This document shows, one piece after another, positions 32,809 through 42,018 of a DNA stretch of 43,409 bases. Origin of the DNA: Acidimicrobiales bacterium (GTDB lineage Bacteria > Actinomycetota > Acidimicrobiia > Acidimicrobiales > Aldehydirespiratoraceae); contig JAJCXY010000021.1 in NCBI GenBank assembly GCA_029263215.1, positions 1-43,409 on the forward strand, written 5' to 3'. Under the pieces are notes generated by a model. It was not told the DNA's origin. It made no database searches and was given only the letters and a program-made list of their open reading frames with translations. Positions within the stretch are counted from its first letter, which is position 1, and each line of letters begins with the position of its first letter. A program made the translations under genes and the position numbers.

Positions 32809-33431
32809 ACACCGAGCTTCGACAAGATGTGCTGGATGTGATTGCGCACCGTGGCCGGCGAGACGAACAGCTGCTCCGCGATGGCCGCACCATCGAGACC
32901 CTGGGTGAGGAGTTCGAGCACCTCGTGCTCGCGTGGCGTGAGTACGTCGAGTTCGCTGCTACGGGGGGTGGCGCGGGGACTCAGATCCTGAACGCGCTCG
33001 ATGATCACCCGCTCGAGTTCGGGAGGGAGAGAAACCTCTCTCACGAGGTGGACCAACCGGCACTGATCGCGGATCTCCAGGGGCGGAACAATGGAGGAAG
33101 CACTCAACCAGAGACTCCTTCCGGTGGCCGACAGGCCCAGCACCTCCTGGGTCTCGACCAGTTCATCCGCCTCGCCGGGCAGAGCCGATGGGCAGTCTCC
33201 GTCGCACACCGTGTCGCCGCAGCGGTTACGCCAGCACAGGATCTCGTGACACGGCCGCCCCAGCGCTTCAGAGGCGTCGTAGCCGAGCAGGGAGGTGGCG
33301 GCGTCGTTCCAGGCGATTATTCGCATCTCGCCGTCGATCGCGACCATCGCGTCGGTGGTGCGGCCCAGCACTTCGAGCAGCTCGACAAGCGAGCCCTCGA
33401 GTCCGGGTTCGATCGTCGTGACGCTCCCCAT
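32763..33431 (-). CDS. PAS-LuxR transcriptional regulator with Cys cluster (222 aa)
   Basis: ATG 33431 was chosen; TTG 33470 is an alternative without a ribosome site. The PAS domain (about 20-130: TTDAMVAIDGEMRIIAWNDAATSLLGY) contains C-HEIL-C-WRNR-C-GDTV-C-DGD-CP, five Cys in about twenty residues. The C-terminal LuxR helix-turn-helix is LTPREHEVLELLTQG, IAEQLFVSPATVRNHIQHI. The Cys cluster suggests a metal, Fe-S or redox sensor. It is the last gene of the minus-strand series and probably controls it or the facing heme A synthase gene. Confidence 0.88.
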   Translation of the reverse strand: MGSVTTIEPGLEGSLVELLEVLGRTTDAMVAIDGEMRIIAWNDAATSLLGYDASEALGRPCHEILCWRNRCGDTVCDGDCPSALPGEADELVETQEVLGLSATGRSLWLSASSIVPPLEIRDQCRLVHLVREVSLPPELERVIIERVQDLSPRATPRSSELDVLTPREHEVLELLTQGLDGAAIAEQLFVSPATVRNHIQHILSKLGVHNRVEAVALALRNR

Positions 33432-33466
33432 GAGTGACACGACAGTAGGGTCGGCCGGGAGCCTCG

Positions 33467-33994
33467 TCAAAGAGACAGGTGCTGGCCCGTCGACTCTCGC
33501 AGGACGGCAAGGATGCCACCCGCGGTGAGAATCTCCCGCATCTCCTGAGGCAGTGAGTCTCCGGTGAGTTCTGAACCGGTGTCGGTATTGCGAACCAGCC
33601 CCGAAGACAGATCGATCTCCGCTCCCTCACCCTCGGAGAAAGCCTCATGGACCCCGGCACAGACAAGCACCGGCAGACCCACGGCAACCGCGTTGCGCAT
33701 GAAGATCCGAGCGAACGATTCCGCGACCACGCAGGCCACGCCCAGAACCTTGAGGTTTTCCGCCGCCGTCTCCCGGCTCGATCCACAGCCGAAGTTGCGG
33801 CCGGCGACGAGAACGTCTCCCGACTCGACCTCTCCCGCGAAACTCGGATTGATCGACTCCAGGACGTGGAGCTTCCTCACCTCGACCGGATCGATGGCGT
33901 AGGCACCAGGAGACAGAAGGTCGGTGCTGATGTCGTGATCGAAGCGCCACACCCGTCCGGTCATGACTTCGCCGGTGCGCACATTGTCAGCCAT
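33467..33994 (-). CDS. Aconitase-family small subunit (LeuD-like)
   Basis: A 175-aa protein: GRVWRFDHDISTDLLSPGAYA, then LVAGRNFGCGSSRETAAENLKVLGVACVVAESFARIFMRNAVAVGLP, the swivelling-domain signature. It pairs with the large subunit just upstream; start 33994 overlaps its stop (33987) by 8 bases. The pair hydrates/dehydrates a 2- or 3-hydroxy dicarboxylate. Real 3-isopropylmalate dehydratase is usually encoded with leucine genes; here it is among CoA-ester genes, so another substrate (for example a dimethylmalate or homologue) is plausible. Confidence 0.9.
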   Translation of the reverse strand: MADNVRTGEVMTGRVWRFDHDISTDLLSPGAYAIDPVEVRKLHVLESINPSFAGEVESGDVLVAGRNFGCGSSRETAAENLKVLGVACVVAESFARIFMRNAVAVGLPVLVCAGVHEAFSEGEGAEIDLSSGLVRNTDTGSELTGDSLPQEMREILTAGGILAVLRESTGQHLSL

Positions 33995-35258
33995 TGGTGG
34001 ACTCCGCTTCTCTCGGATCGGCGATGCAACCGGCCAGGGCCGAAGCGGCCACCGTTGCGGGCGAAGCGAGATAGATCTCGGCCTGTGCGCTTCCCATTCG
34101 GCCGGGAAAGTTTCGATTGTGGGTGCCGATGCAGCGCTCGCCGGGCCCCAGCAGGCCGCCGTGTCCGCCGAAGCAGGGCCCACAGCCGGGGGCCATGACG
34201 GTGGCGCCGGCCTGGATGAGCGACTCGAGCGCTCCGGACCTCGTGGCCTCCTGAAGAACACGGCGCGATGCTGGAGCCACCAGGAGACGGATTCCGGGGG
34301 CGATCTGCTTGCCGGCGACGATCTCGGCCGCGGCCTCGAGATCCTCGATGCGGCCGTTGGTGCACGAGCCGAGGAAACACTGATTGACCGTGAGCCCGAC
34401 GACCTCTTCGATCGGGCTGACCCGATCGATTTCGTGGGGCAGGGCGACCTGGGGCGAGAGGTCCGACAGGTGGATCTCGTGCACCTCGGCGTAGCTGGCG
34501 TCGGCATCGGGGCCGAAGGGGTCGCTGCCCACGCCGCCGTGCTCGCGGAGATAGCTGTCGGTGACGTCGTCGGCCGCGAACATTCCGAACTTGGCCCCCA
34601 TCTCCACGGCCATGTTGGCCACGGTGAGGCGGCTCGACATATCGGCGTTGGCCGCGGCCGGACCCCCGAACTCCATCGACCGGTACTGGGCCGCATCGGC
34701 ACCGAACCGGCCGGCGAGGTGCAGGATCACGTCCTTCCAGGACACCGACGCCATGAGGTCGCCGGTGAACTCGAAGCGGAGGGTCTCGGGAACTCGAAAC
34801 CAGAGCTTGCCGGTGGCCAGGGCATAGACCATGTCGGAAGTGCCGATGCCGGTGCCGCCGGCGCCGAGGGCGCCGTAGCTGGTGGTGTGCGAGTCGGTTC
34901 CGACCACGAGTGAGCCGGGCCGGATGTGGCCCCGCTCCGGCAGGAGTTGATGGCAGATGCCGTCGCCCGCGTCGTAGAACGAGTTGATTCCGAGGCGGGC
35001 CACGTGGTCCCGGATCTTCTGATGGACCGCGGCCGCTTCAGCCGATGGTGCGGGAACCAGATGGTCCACCACTACTACCGCCTTCTCGGGATCGAAGACG
35101 TCGGCCACCCCCACATCGAGGAGGGTGTCGAAGACGCCGGCCGCGAAGATGTCGTGCAACAGGGCCAGGTCGATCTCGGCAACCACGAATTCCCCCGCCT
35201 GCACCTGATCCTTCCCGGCCGCCTCGGCCAGGATGCGTTCGGCCATCGTCATGCCCAT
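33987..35258 (-). CDS. Aconitase-family large subunit (LeuC/HacA-like)
   Basis: A 423-aa protein of the 3-isopropylmalate/homoaconitate dehydratase large-subunit family: GTDSHTTSYGALGAGGTGIG, then the 4Fe-4S ligands in FLGSCTNGR and CGPCFGGHGG, and RNFPGRMGS near the end. It binds the cluster that activates the substrate hydroxyl. It forms a heterodimer with the small subunit. It lies 15 bases after the SDR stop. Short spacing places it in the operon that starts at the right window edge. Confidence 0.92.
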   Translation of the reverse strand: MGMTMAERILAEAAGKDQVQAGEFVVAEIDLALLHDIFAAGVFDTLLDVGVADVFDPEKAVVVVDHLVPAPSAEAAAVHQKIRDHVARLGINSFYDAGDGICHQLLPERGHIRPGSLVVGTDSHTTSYGALGAGGTGIGTSDMVYALATGKLWFRVPETLRFEFTGDLMASVSWKDVILHLAGRFGADAAQYRSMEFGGPAAANADMSSRLTVANMAVEMGAKFGMFAADDVTDSYLREHGGVGSDPFGPDADASYAEVHEIHLSDLSPQVALPHEIDRVSPIEEVVGLTVNQCFLGSCTNGRIEDLEAAAEIVAGKQIAPGIRLLVAPASRRVLQEATRSGALESLIQAGATVMAPGCGPCFGGHGGLLGPGERCIGTHNRNFPGRMGSAQAEIYLASPATVAASALAGCIADPREAESTNG

Positions 35259-35273
35259 GGGTCGCTGCCTTTC

Positions 35274-36011
35274 TCAGCCCGCGCCGACGCTGCGGCCACC
35301 GCAGACGTAGAGGGTCTGGCCGGTTACGTAGGACGACTCGTCGGCGGCGAGGAACAGGGCCGCGTTGCCGATGTCGGCCGGTGTGCCGATGCGGCGGGCC
35401 GGGATGGTCTTGACGAGTCGTTCCTGCACCTCCTCCTTCAGGCCCCGGAAGAGGGGGGTGTCGACCAGAGCAGGGGCGATGCAGTTGGCGGTGATGCCGA
35501 AGCGGGCCATCTCGAGAGCCAGGGTGCGGGTGAGGCTGATGACCGCTCCCTTCGAAGCCGCATAGTTGGCCTGACCGGGTCCGCCGAGCCAGGCCCGCGA
35601 TGTGATGTTGATGATCCGTCCCGACTCCTGTTCCATCATGATCGGGGCGACGGCCCGACAGGTCAGGAACTGGGATTTCAGGTTCACCGCGATGACGGTG
35701 TCCCAGTCGTCCTCGCTCATCTTGGCCAGATAGCCGTCGCGCGCGGTGCCGACATTGTTGACCAGGATGTCGACTCTGCCGAACGCATCCTTGGCGGCGG
35801 CGATGAGGCTCTCGGCCCCCTCAGCCGTAGCAACGTTGGCGACATGGCCGATCGCGCCGTCGCCGATATCGGCGACCACCTCGTCGACCCTCGCCTGGTC
35901 GAGGTCGTTGACGACGACCCGCGCCCCGGCCTCGGCCAGCACCCTCGCGATTCCCTCGCCGATGCCTTGGCCCGATCCCGTGACGATGGCTACTCGATCC
36001 TTCACATTCAC
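35274..36011 (-). CDS. Short-chain dehydrogenase (FabG-like, 245 aa)
   Basis: Rossmann motif TGSGQGIG at 11-18, NNVG, Asn110, and the catalytic set Ser138, Tyr150, Lys154 (YAASK). Full-length classical SDR with the C-terminal YVTGQTLYVCGG. It would oxidise a hydroxyacyl-CoA or similar alcohol with NAD(P). It lies 45 bases after the enoyl-CoA hydratase stop and 15 before the aconitase-like gene. It is likely the 3-hydroxyacyl-CoA step in the pathway. Confidence 0.93.
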   Translation of the reverse strand: MNVKDRVAIVTGSGQGIGEGIARVLAEAGARVVVNDLDQARVDEVVADIGDGAIGHVANVATAEGAESLIAAAKDAFGRVDILVNNVGTARDGYLAKMSEDDWDTVIAVNLKSQFLTCRAVAPIMMEQESGRIINITSRAWLGGPGQANYAASKGAVISLTRTLALEMARFGITANCIAPALVDTPLFRGLKEEVQERLVKTIPARRIGTPADIGNAALFLAADESSYVTGQTLYVCGGRSVGAG

Positions 36012-36056
36012 CGTGCTACCTCCATGATCCTTTGGGTTTTGGTGGGAGCGGTCATC

Positions 36057-36866
36057 TCAGCGCCCCTTGAATTCCGGTGGCCGCTTCTCGTTGAAGGCGA
36101 GGATCCCTTCATCACGATCCTCGCTCGCCCGGAGGACGGCGTGGCTGGTGGATTCCAACTCCAAGCCCGTCTCCAGATCGGTCTCCGACGCCCGGTTGAC
36201 GAGCGCCTTCACCCGGTCGTGGGAGAGCGGAGCCCGGCCCGCGATACGCGTGGCCAACTCCATCGTGCGCTCCATCAACTCGTCGTCGGGCACGACGCGG
36301 TTGACGAGGCCCATTCGAAGGGCATCGGCGGCGCCGATGTGATCGGCGGTGAACATGAGTTCCTTCGTGAAGCCGGGCCCTATCAACCTGGTGGCCCGTT
36401 GGGTGCCGCCGGCGCCGGGGAGACTTCCCACCTTGGCTTCGGGGAACCCGAGCCGGGCTCCCTCGGTGGCAACTCTCAGGTCACCGGCCAGCGCCAGTTC
36501 GAGACCGCCTCCGAGGGCGTAGCCACGAATGGCCATGATCACCGGTACGTGGAGATTCTCGAGGCGTCCGAAGACGCTGCGCACCAGAAGTCCGAGAGGA
36601 TCGTGGATCAGGCCGGCATCGAACTTCTCGCCTCGGCTTTTCAGATCGGCTCCGACGCAGAATGCCTTCTCCCCGGTGCCGGTGACCACCAGCACGCGGG
36701 TGTCGGCATCGGCTTCTATCCCATCGAGGATCTCACCCATGGTCTCCAGCATCCCGACGGTGAGCGAGTTGAGCGCTTTGGGCCGGTTGAGGGTGAGCAC
36801 CCCCACCGCCCCTTCGCGCTGGTAGAGCACCGGCTCCTCTTCGGCTGGGGTCGTTTCGTCGCTCAC
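36057..36866 (-). CDS. Enoyl-CoA hydratase/isomerase family protein (269 aa)
   Basis: GTG start at 36866, sharing one base with the upstream CaiB stop; AAGGA lies nine bases before it. Crotonase motifs: [11 protein letters not shown] for the first oxyanion site, [12 protein letters not shown] with Glu123, and [19 protein letters not shown] with Glu143, so both catalytic Glu are present and hydratase activity is expected. It hydrates enoyl-CoA to 3-hydroxyacyl-CoA. In the operon it follows a CoA-transferase and precedes an SDR, a standard beta-oxidation order. Confidence 0.93.
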   Translation of the reverse strand: MSDETTPAEEEPVLYQREGAVGVLTLNRPKALNSLTVGMLETMGEILDGIEADADTRVLVVTGTGEKAFCVGADLKSRGEKFDAGLIHDPLGLLVRSVFGRLENLHVPVIMAIRGYALGGGLELALAGDLRVATEGARLGFPEAKVGSLPGAGGTQRATRLIGPGFTKELMFTADHIGAADALRMGLVNRVVPDDELMERTMELATRIAGRAPLSHDRVKALVNRASETDLETGLELESTSHAVLRASEDRDEGILAFNEKRPPEFKGR

Positions 36867-38077
36867 TAGGTTGTTCCTTTCGGTACACCGCTCACGATTC
36901 CGCGGTGGAGCAGGTCTCGGATTTCGTCGTCTTGGTAGCCATATTCGTTCAGCACCGATTCGGAGTGTTCCCCCGGTAGGGGCGGCGGTGGGCCGGAGAG
37001 ATCGCAGGGCGTCTCGGAGAATCGGCCGGGGAAGCGCGGCGTGCTGATGGTGCCTACCGCCGGATGGTCGACATCCACCAAGGTGCCTGATGCGACGACG
37101 TGATCTTCGGCGACGAGTTCGGGGTAGCCGAGGAGGGGACCACACAAGATGTCGGCGTCTTGAAGGGCCTGGATCCATTCGTTGGTGGTCCTGGTTTGGA
37201 ACAGGGGCTCCAACACCTCGGTGAGGGCCGGCCTGCCCGCCACCCTCTTCTCGTTGGTGTCGAAGCGCGGGTCGGTGGCCAGTTCGGGTCGACCGAGCAC
37301 CCCGCAGAGGGCGTGCCATCGTTTGGGGGCGTAGGCGGCCACCATCACGTGGCCGTCGGCGGTGGGGTAGGCCTCGTTGGGTGCCGCGTACGGCGCTGCA
37401 CTGCCCAACCTCTGAGGCGACTGCCCGCTCGAGAGGTACATCGACAGGGGTACGACCTGGTAGGCCATGAGAGAGTCGAGGAGCGAGACGTCGACGCGTT
37501 GTCCTCGGCCCGTGGTTTCGCGAGCGAAGAGCGCGGCGAGGATCGACTGGGAGGCGTAGACCCCCGCGGCCATGTCGGCGGCCGGAACACCGACCTTCAC
37601 CGGTGGCCCGTCGGCAGTGCCCGTCACACTCATGATTCCGCCCATGGCCTGGGCCACGCCATCGACGCCGGGTCGGTCCCGCCACGGCCCACTCTGACCG
37701 AAGGCGGAGATGGCCGCGTAGATGAGCCGCGGGTTAACCGCGGTGAGGGCCTCGAACCCGATGCCGAGGCGGTCGGCCACCCCGGGCCGGAAGCTCTCCA
37801 AGGCCACATCGCAGTGGGCTGCGAGTCGGAGGACGACATCGGAGCCGCCCGACTTCTTGAGGTCGATCACCACACTGCGCTTGTTGCGGTTCATTCCCAG
37901 GAACGCCGCGGCGACACCTCCCACGAAGGGAGGGCCGAGACCACGACCCCATTCACCGCCGGGTGGTTCGATCTTGATGATGGTGGCGCCGAGGTCGCCC
38001 AGCGCCATGGCGCAGGTGGGCCCCGCGGCTCCCTGGGAGAGGTCGAGGACGGTGATTCCCTCGAGGGCGCCTGTCAT
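36866..38077 (-). CDS. CaiB/BaiF CoA-transferase, family III (403 aa)
   Basis: [41 protein letters not shown], then [12 protein letters not shown], the catalytic Asp139 in [11 protein letters not shown], and the end [17 protein letters not shown] are typical of class III CoA-transferases. It moves CoA between carboxylic acids. ATG 38077 overlaps the tetR stop by four bases (ATGA). Together with the ligase on the other strand it suggests that more than one acid is activated in this region. Confidence 0.94.
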   Translation of the reverse strand: MTGALEGITVLDLSQGAAGPTCAMALGDLGATIIKIEPPGGEWGRGLGPPFVGGVAAAFLGMNRNKRSVVIDLKKSGGSDVVLRLAAHCDVALESFRPGVADRLGIGFEALTAVNPRLIYAAISAFGQSGPWRDRPGVDGVAQAMGGIMSVTGTADGPPVKVGVPAADMAAGVYASQSILAALFARETTGRGQRVDVSLLDSLMAYQVVPLSMYLSSGQSPQRLGSAAPYAAPNEAYPTADGHVMVAAYAPKRWHALCGVLGRPELATDPRFDTNEKRVAGRPALTEVLEPLFQTRTTNEWIQALQDADILCGPLLGYPELVAEDHVVASGTLVDVDHPAVGTISTPRFPGRFSETPCDLSGPPPPLPGEHSESVLNEYGYQDDEIRDLLHRGIVSGVPKGTT

Positions 38078-38688
38078 CGAGAATCCATTTCGAGGGATCG
38101 CAGCGGCCGGGCGGAGCCGGTGGCTCCGCGTACGGCGAACAGGGCAAATTCCGAAGCGATCTGATCGGGGGTGTGGGAACCGCCGGGCCAGTACCAGCGC
38201 ACCACCGAATTGCACATCCCGAGTATCCCCTTCACCGCCAGGTCGGCGTCCTGGGGGAGGAAGTCGCCCGACGCGATGCCTTCTTCGAACATCTCTCTGA
38301 AGATCTGCTCATAGTCGTCGCGCGCTACGACGTGGATGGCCATGAAGTCTGGAGCGAGATAGCGGCCCTCCTCGATGAAACAGGCGACCGCGTCCTGATC
38401 ATGAATCGCCTCGACCGCATGGATGGCGACGGCGCGGCACATCTTCTCGGCAATGGGGAGGTCTGAGTCGGCCACCGCCTGCACCAGGGGAGCCACCCGA
38501 TTCACAGTGAGCTCGATGATCTCCGACAGGAGAGCCTGCTTGCTCGGGAAGTGGTGGTAGAGGCTCGATTTGGTGATCCCCACCTCGACCGCGAGTTCGG
38601 CCATGCTCGTGCCGTTGAAGCCCTTGCGGCGAAAGAGGGCCGCGGCCTCGGCCCGAATCCGTTCGCGCGTGGTGGGCTCTTCGTTCAT
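38074..38688 (-). CDS. TetR/AcrR regulator inside the Kor-CaiB operon (204 aa)
   Basis: N-terminal helix-turn-helix: RERIRAEAAALFRRKGFNGTSMAELAVEVGITKSSLYHHFPSKQALL (about 8-55). The C-terminal domain has WYWPGGSHTPDQIASEFALFAVRG, as in regulators of lipid/CoA-ester catabolism such as the KstR2/FadR-like group. Start (ATGA with korC) and stop (ATGA with caiB) both overlap neighbours, so it is made from the operon it probably represses, a feedback arrangement. The ligand is likely an acyl-CoA of the pathway. Confidence 0.92.
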   Translation of the reverse strand: MNEEPTTRERIRAEAAALFRRKGFNGTSMAELAVEVGITKSSLYHHFPSKQALLSEIIELTVNRVAPLVQAVADSDLPIAEKMCRAVAIHAVEAIHDQDAVACFIEEGRYLAPDFMAIHVVARDDYEQIFREMFEEGIASGDFLPQDADLAVKGILGMCNSVVRWYWPGGSHTPDQIASEFALFAVRGATGSARPLRSLEMDSR

Positions 38689-39218
38689 GTCGTGGCCCCC
38701 ACCAGACCCATTCCTGCTTCGAGGGCGTCGAGGTTCATGGCCTTGAACTTTGCGGGCACCCGGGCCCCGACGGCCTGGCGCAGGGTGTCGGCGTCGATGA
38801 AGTCGGCAACCTGCTGAAGCACGCCGAGAGCCACTACGCCCGTCGCCAACACGCCTCCGGAGACAGAGCGGGCCGTTGCGACAACCGGGAAGATCGTGGC
38901 CGAGCCCGGGGTCGAGTCGGGAGCGCAGTCGCGGTCGACGATCATGCGGGTGTCGTCGTCGAGTTCGGGCCGGTACTTGGTGTAGGCCTCGTCGCTCAAG
39001 ATTATGAGCAGGTCGAGGTTGTAGGCGAGGGGGAAGCCGATCTCCGCGGTGTCGATCACCACATCGGATCGACTGGCGCCGCCCCGCGACTGGGGCCCGT
39101 AAACCTGGCTGTGGGTGGCTGTCTTTCCCGAGAGGATCGCGGCTTCGGCGAGAATCCTGCCGGCGGTGACGACGCCCTGGCCTCCGGCTCCGGCGATGCG
39201 TATCTCACTACGACTCAT
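38685..39218 (-). CDS. korC: 2-oxoacid:ferredoxin oxidoreductase, gamma subunit
   Basis: A 177-aa protein: SEIRIAGAGGQGVVTAGRILAEAAILSGKTATHSQVYGPQSRGGASRSDVVI is the standard gamma-subunit start. ATG 39218 overlaps the korB stop by 11 bases. The subunit is part of the catalytic complex with KorA and KorB. A second, unrelated-subtype gamma is fused to ferredoxin in the iorB gene at 41164. Confidence 0.93.
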   Translation of the reverse strand: MSRSEIRIAGAGGQGVVTAGRILAEAAILSGKTATHSQVYGPQSRGGASRSDVVIDTAEIGFPLAYNLDLLIILSDEAYTKYRPELDDDTRMIVDRDCAPDSTPGSATIFPVVATARSVSGGVLATGVVALGVLQQVADFIDADTLRQAVGARVPAKFKAMNLDALEAGMGLVGATT

Positions 39219-40032
39219 CGGTGTCGCCTCCTCGGATCCCCGAGAAGATCGGGCGGACCTCGCGTTGGAGAACGCCGGTGTCCATTCCCGGTGGTGGCTC
39301 AGACGAGGGCACATGGTTGACGAACCGCTTGGCCGCCAGCGGTCCGGCCACGGCCACATCGCGGCTGGTGAGAGACACGAGCATCTCGGCCCCGCCTCCG
39401 GCCTTGTTGTAGCGCCCGAAATACTCGGGACAATCGCTCACCACCTCGATGAAAGAGAACCCGGGGTGGGTGATGGCATCGGCCATCACCTTGGTCATCT
39501 CGATGGGATTGGCGGCGAGAACCCTCGCTACGAACGATGCGCCCGCCCCCTGCAGGAGTGCGCAGGCATCGAAGGAGGCCTCGGTGTTGCCCGACGGGGT
39601 GGTGGACGCCACCGCACCCTGGGGGGTGGTTGGGGCGGCCTGGCCACCGGTCATCCCGTAGATCGAGTTGTTGAGCAACATGACCGTGATGTCGATGTTG
39701 CGGCGGGCAGCATGGATGAGATGGTTGCCGCCGATGGCGAGGCCGTCTCCGTCGCCGGTGACGACAACCACGTCGAGTTCGGGGCGGGCCAACTTCAGCC
39801 CGGTGGCGAAGGCGGGCGCTCGTCCGTGGGTGCCGTGGAGGGTGCAGAAATCGGCGTAGCCGGCCAGGCGGCTGCTGCAGCCGATTCCGGCCACCATTGC
39901 CACCTTGTCCTGTTCGAGTTGGAGCTGATCGACTGCTTCGAGAAACGATCTCAGCACGATGCCGTGGGCACAGCCCGGGCAGAGGACGTGGGGCATCGCC
40001 CATTCGCGGAGGTAGGTCTTGATGTCGGTCAT
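39208..40032 (-). CDS. korB: 2-oxoacid:ferredoxin oxidoreductase, beta subunit (TPP-binding)
   Basis: A 274-aa protein with LCPGCAHG (C18-x2-C21), GIGCSS, the TPP-binding GDGDGLAIGGNHLIHAARRN and LLNNSIYGMTGGQ. It binds thiamine diphosphate and a 4Fe-4S cluster and decarboxylates a 2-oxoacid, passing electrons to ferredoxin. It overlaps korA by four bases (ATGA). Length and motifs are those of the 2-oxoglutarate/2-oxoacid Kor type. Confidence 0.93.
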   Translation of the reverse strand: MTDIKTYLREWAMPHVLCPGCAHGIVLRSFLEAVDQLQLEQDKVAMVAGIGCSSRLAGYADFCTLHGTHGRAPAFATGLKLARPELDVVVVTGDGDGLAIGGNHLIHAARRNIDITVMLLNNSIYGMTGGQAAPTTPQGAVASTTPSGNTEASFDACALLQGAGASFVARVLAANPIEMTKVMADAITHPGFSFIEVVSDCPEYFGRYNKAGGGAEMLVSLTSRDVAVAGPLAAKRFVNHVPSSEPPPGMDTGVLQREVRPIFSGIRGGDTDES

Positions 40033-41171
40033 GGCTGCTTCCGGTCGGCCTCGACGTTTGTGATCAAGGCGAGAAGGTGGGCGGGGGTCATCGGTTCACC
40101 GTCTGCTCTCAGATGGCCGACGATTTCGGCCTGGCCCTGGGCGGCCCGTTCCACCTCGCCGATCATCTGGCCGAGATTCATCTCAGCAACGATGATCGTG
40201 TCGACCTGCTCGGCGGCTCGGGCGATGTGCTCAGCTGGGAACGGCCAGACGGTGCGGGGGCGGATGAGTCCGGCCTTGATGCCGGAGGCTCGGGCCTCCA
40301 TCACGGCCTCTCGAGCCGATCGACCGACTATCCCGTAGGCGAAGATGGCGAGGTCGGCATCGTCGATCATGAAGGTTTCGACGTCGACGATCTCGTCCTC
40401 GTGATCGTCGACCTTGCTGTGGAGCCGCGTGAGCAGGGCCCCGGCGACCTGGGAGTCCTCGGTGGGGAAACCCCGCTCGTCGTGGGCCAGCCCGGTGACG
40501 TGGAAACGGTAGCCATCACCGAACGCAGCCTGGGGCGGAACGCCGTTGGGCGTGATGGCCTTGGGTCGGAACTCCTCGGGGTCGCCTTCGGCACGGACAC
40601 GATCGGTGATCTCGAGGGCGTCGGGGAGCACCACGCTTTCGCGAGTGTGGCCGACGATCTCGTCGTAGACCACGATCACCGGAGTGCGGAATCGTTCGGC
40701 CAGATTGAAGGCCCGAACGGTGAGTTCGTATACCTCGCCCACCGACGACGGGGCGAGAACGATGGCGGAGTGGTCTCCATGGGTACCCCAGCGGGCCTGC
40801 ATCATGTCGCCCTGTGAGGGCGATGTCGGCATTCCGGTGCTCGGCCCTCCCCTCATGACGTTGACGATTACGCAGGGCACCTCGGCCATCACCGCATAGC
40901 CGATGTGTTCCTGCATCAATGAGAAACCAGGGCCGCTGGTGGCCGTCATGGCCTTCGATCCAGCCAGGGATGCGCCGATGACGGCTGCGAGGGAGGCGAT
41001 CTCATCCTCCATCTGCACGAACACACCGTCGGCGCCCGGAAGAAACCGGACCATCTGTTCGGCGATACCGGACGACGGCGTGATCGGGTAGCCGCCGTAG
41101 AAGTTGCATCCAGCTGCTACCGCTCCAAGCGCGCACGCTTCGTTGCCTTGGACTAGTTGGGCTTCAGCCAT
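40029..41171 (-). CDS. korA: 2-oxoacid:ferredoxin oxidoreductase, alpha subunit
   Basis: A 380-aa protein: QGNEACALGAVAAGCNFYGGYPITPSSGIAEQM, then FVQMEDEIASLAAVIGASLAG and VNVMRGGPSTGMPT, as in KorA/VorB-type alpha subunits. The N-terminal gamma domain is not fused, so the separate KorC is needed. The start overlaps the iorB-ferredoxin stop by 8 bases. It binds the pyrimidine part of TPP and substrate. The true substrate cannot be told from KorA alone. Confidence 0.93.
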   Translation of the reverse strand: MAEAQLVQGNEACALGAVAAGCNFYGGYPITPSSGIAEQMVRFLPGADGVFVQMEDEIASLAAVIGASLAGSKAMTATSGPGFSLMQEHIGYAVMAEVPCVIVNVMRGGPSTGMPTSPSQGDMMQARWGTHGDHSAIVLAPSSVGEVYELTVRAFNLAERFRTPVIVVYDEIVGHTRESVVLPDALEITDRVRAEGDPEEFRPKAITPNGVPPQAAFGDGYRFHVTGLAHDERGFPTEDSQVAGALLTRLHSKVDDHEDEIVDVETFMIDDADLAIFAYGIVGRSAREAVMEARASGIKAGLIRPRTVWPFPAEHIARAAEQVDTIIVAEMNLGQMIGEVERAAQGQAEIVGHLRADGEPMTPAHLLALITNVEADRKQP

Positions 41172-42018
41172 TGGTGGTCACCGCCTCGGCCATCGGCGGC
41201 CGGATAGAAATGGCAAAATCGGGGCACAGCAGTTCACAAAGCCGACACCCCGTGCAGGCATCGGAATCGACGATTCCGAGCTTGCCGTTGTTGTCGATCG
41301 CGAGGCAGTACTCGGGGCAGACCCGTGAGCAGATGTCGCAGTCCTTGCACCAGCTGTGGTTGATGTCGATCTGGTGGGGTCCGGCGAACCCCTCGGGAGA
41401 GGGAGTGGCAGCCGGAGCCTGGGCATCGGCCACCTCTCGACCGGCTCTGAAGGCGGCAAGGTTGATCTCTTCGGTGCCTCGTGGCACGAGGCTCTCGATG
41501 GCTGCTTCCCAGTGGGAATCGTCGATACCGCAGAAGGCGGCGACCGTACCGAGGATCACACTGTTGGCGGCCCTGATGTTGCCGAGTTCGGAGGCGGTGG
41601 AGCTGGCATCGATGAGTCGGGTCTTGAGTTGGCGGTCGAGAAACAACTCGGGGTCGATGCCCGGGTAGGCGGTGGTCCAGTTGCGTCGGTCGTCGCACGC
41701 ACCGGGGGGCACGATGGTGCGGAGATCGACCACCACTGCGCCTCCCTCGCGGACATAGTCGACCCACCGGATGGCCTCGGCCCACTCGAACGCGGCGAGC
41801 ACCTCGGCACTCGCTCGCGGTACCAGGGGGCTGTCGACGCCGGGTCCCCAGCGGATGTGGCTGAAGACGGACCCGCCTCGCTGCGCCATCCCGTGGACCT
41901 CGCTCTGCTTGATGTCGTGGCCGGCGCGCACCATGGCGTCGGCGACGATCATCCCGGCCAGAATCACGCCCTGGCCGCCGACCCCTGCGAGCACCAGGCC
42001 TTTGGTCTCGTCAGTCAT
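41164..42018 (-). CDS. iorB: Indolepyruvate oxidoreductase beta subunit fused to a 2[4Fe-4S] ferredoxin
   Basis: A 284-aa protein. Residues 1-190 are IorB/gamma-like (GLVLAGVGGQGVILAGMIVADAMVRAGHDIKQSEVHGMAQRGG). Residues about 215-275 contain two ferredoxin motifs, CKDCDICSRVCPEYC and CTGCRLCELLCPDF. IorB usually lacks a ferredoxin, and the next gene korA has none, so the fused ferredoxin may serve as electron acceptor for both complexes. ATG 42018 overlaps the iorA stop by 8 bases. A shared role with Kor is an inference from position. Confidence 0.88.
   Translation of the reverse strand: MTDETKGLVLAGVGGQGVILAGMIVADAMVRAGHDIKQSEVHGMAQRGGSVFSHIRWGPGVDSPLVPRASAEVLAAFEWAEAIRWVDYVREGGAVVVDLRTIVPPGACDDRRNWTTAYPGIDPELFLDRQLKTRLIDASSTASELGNIRAANSVILGTVAAFCGIDDSHWEAAIESLVPRGTEEINLAAFRAGREVADAQAPAATPSPEGFAGPHQIDINHSWCKDCDICSRVCPEYCLAIDNNGKLGIVDSDACTGCRLCELLCPDFAISIRPPMAEAVTTNG

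Noticed and set aside
33467..34702. A 411-codon frame ending with the LeuD-like protein
   Set aside because: The N-terminal 236 residues are an off-frame reading of the large subunit; the true start is ATG 33994.
34926..36869. Long plus-strand open frame (647 codons) opposite the aconitase-like, SDR and hydratase genes
   Set aside because: No family resemblance, and it spans three real genes and their gaps on the opposite strand.
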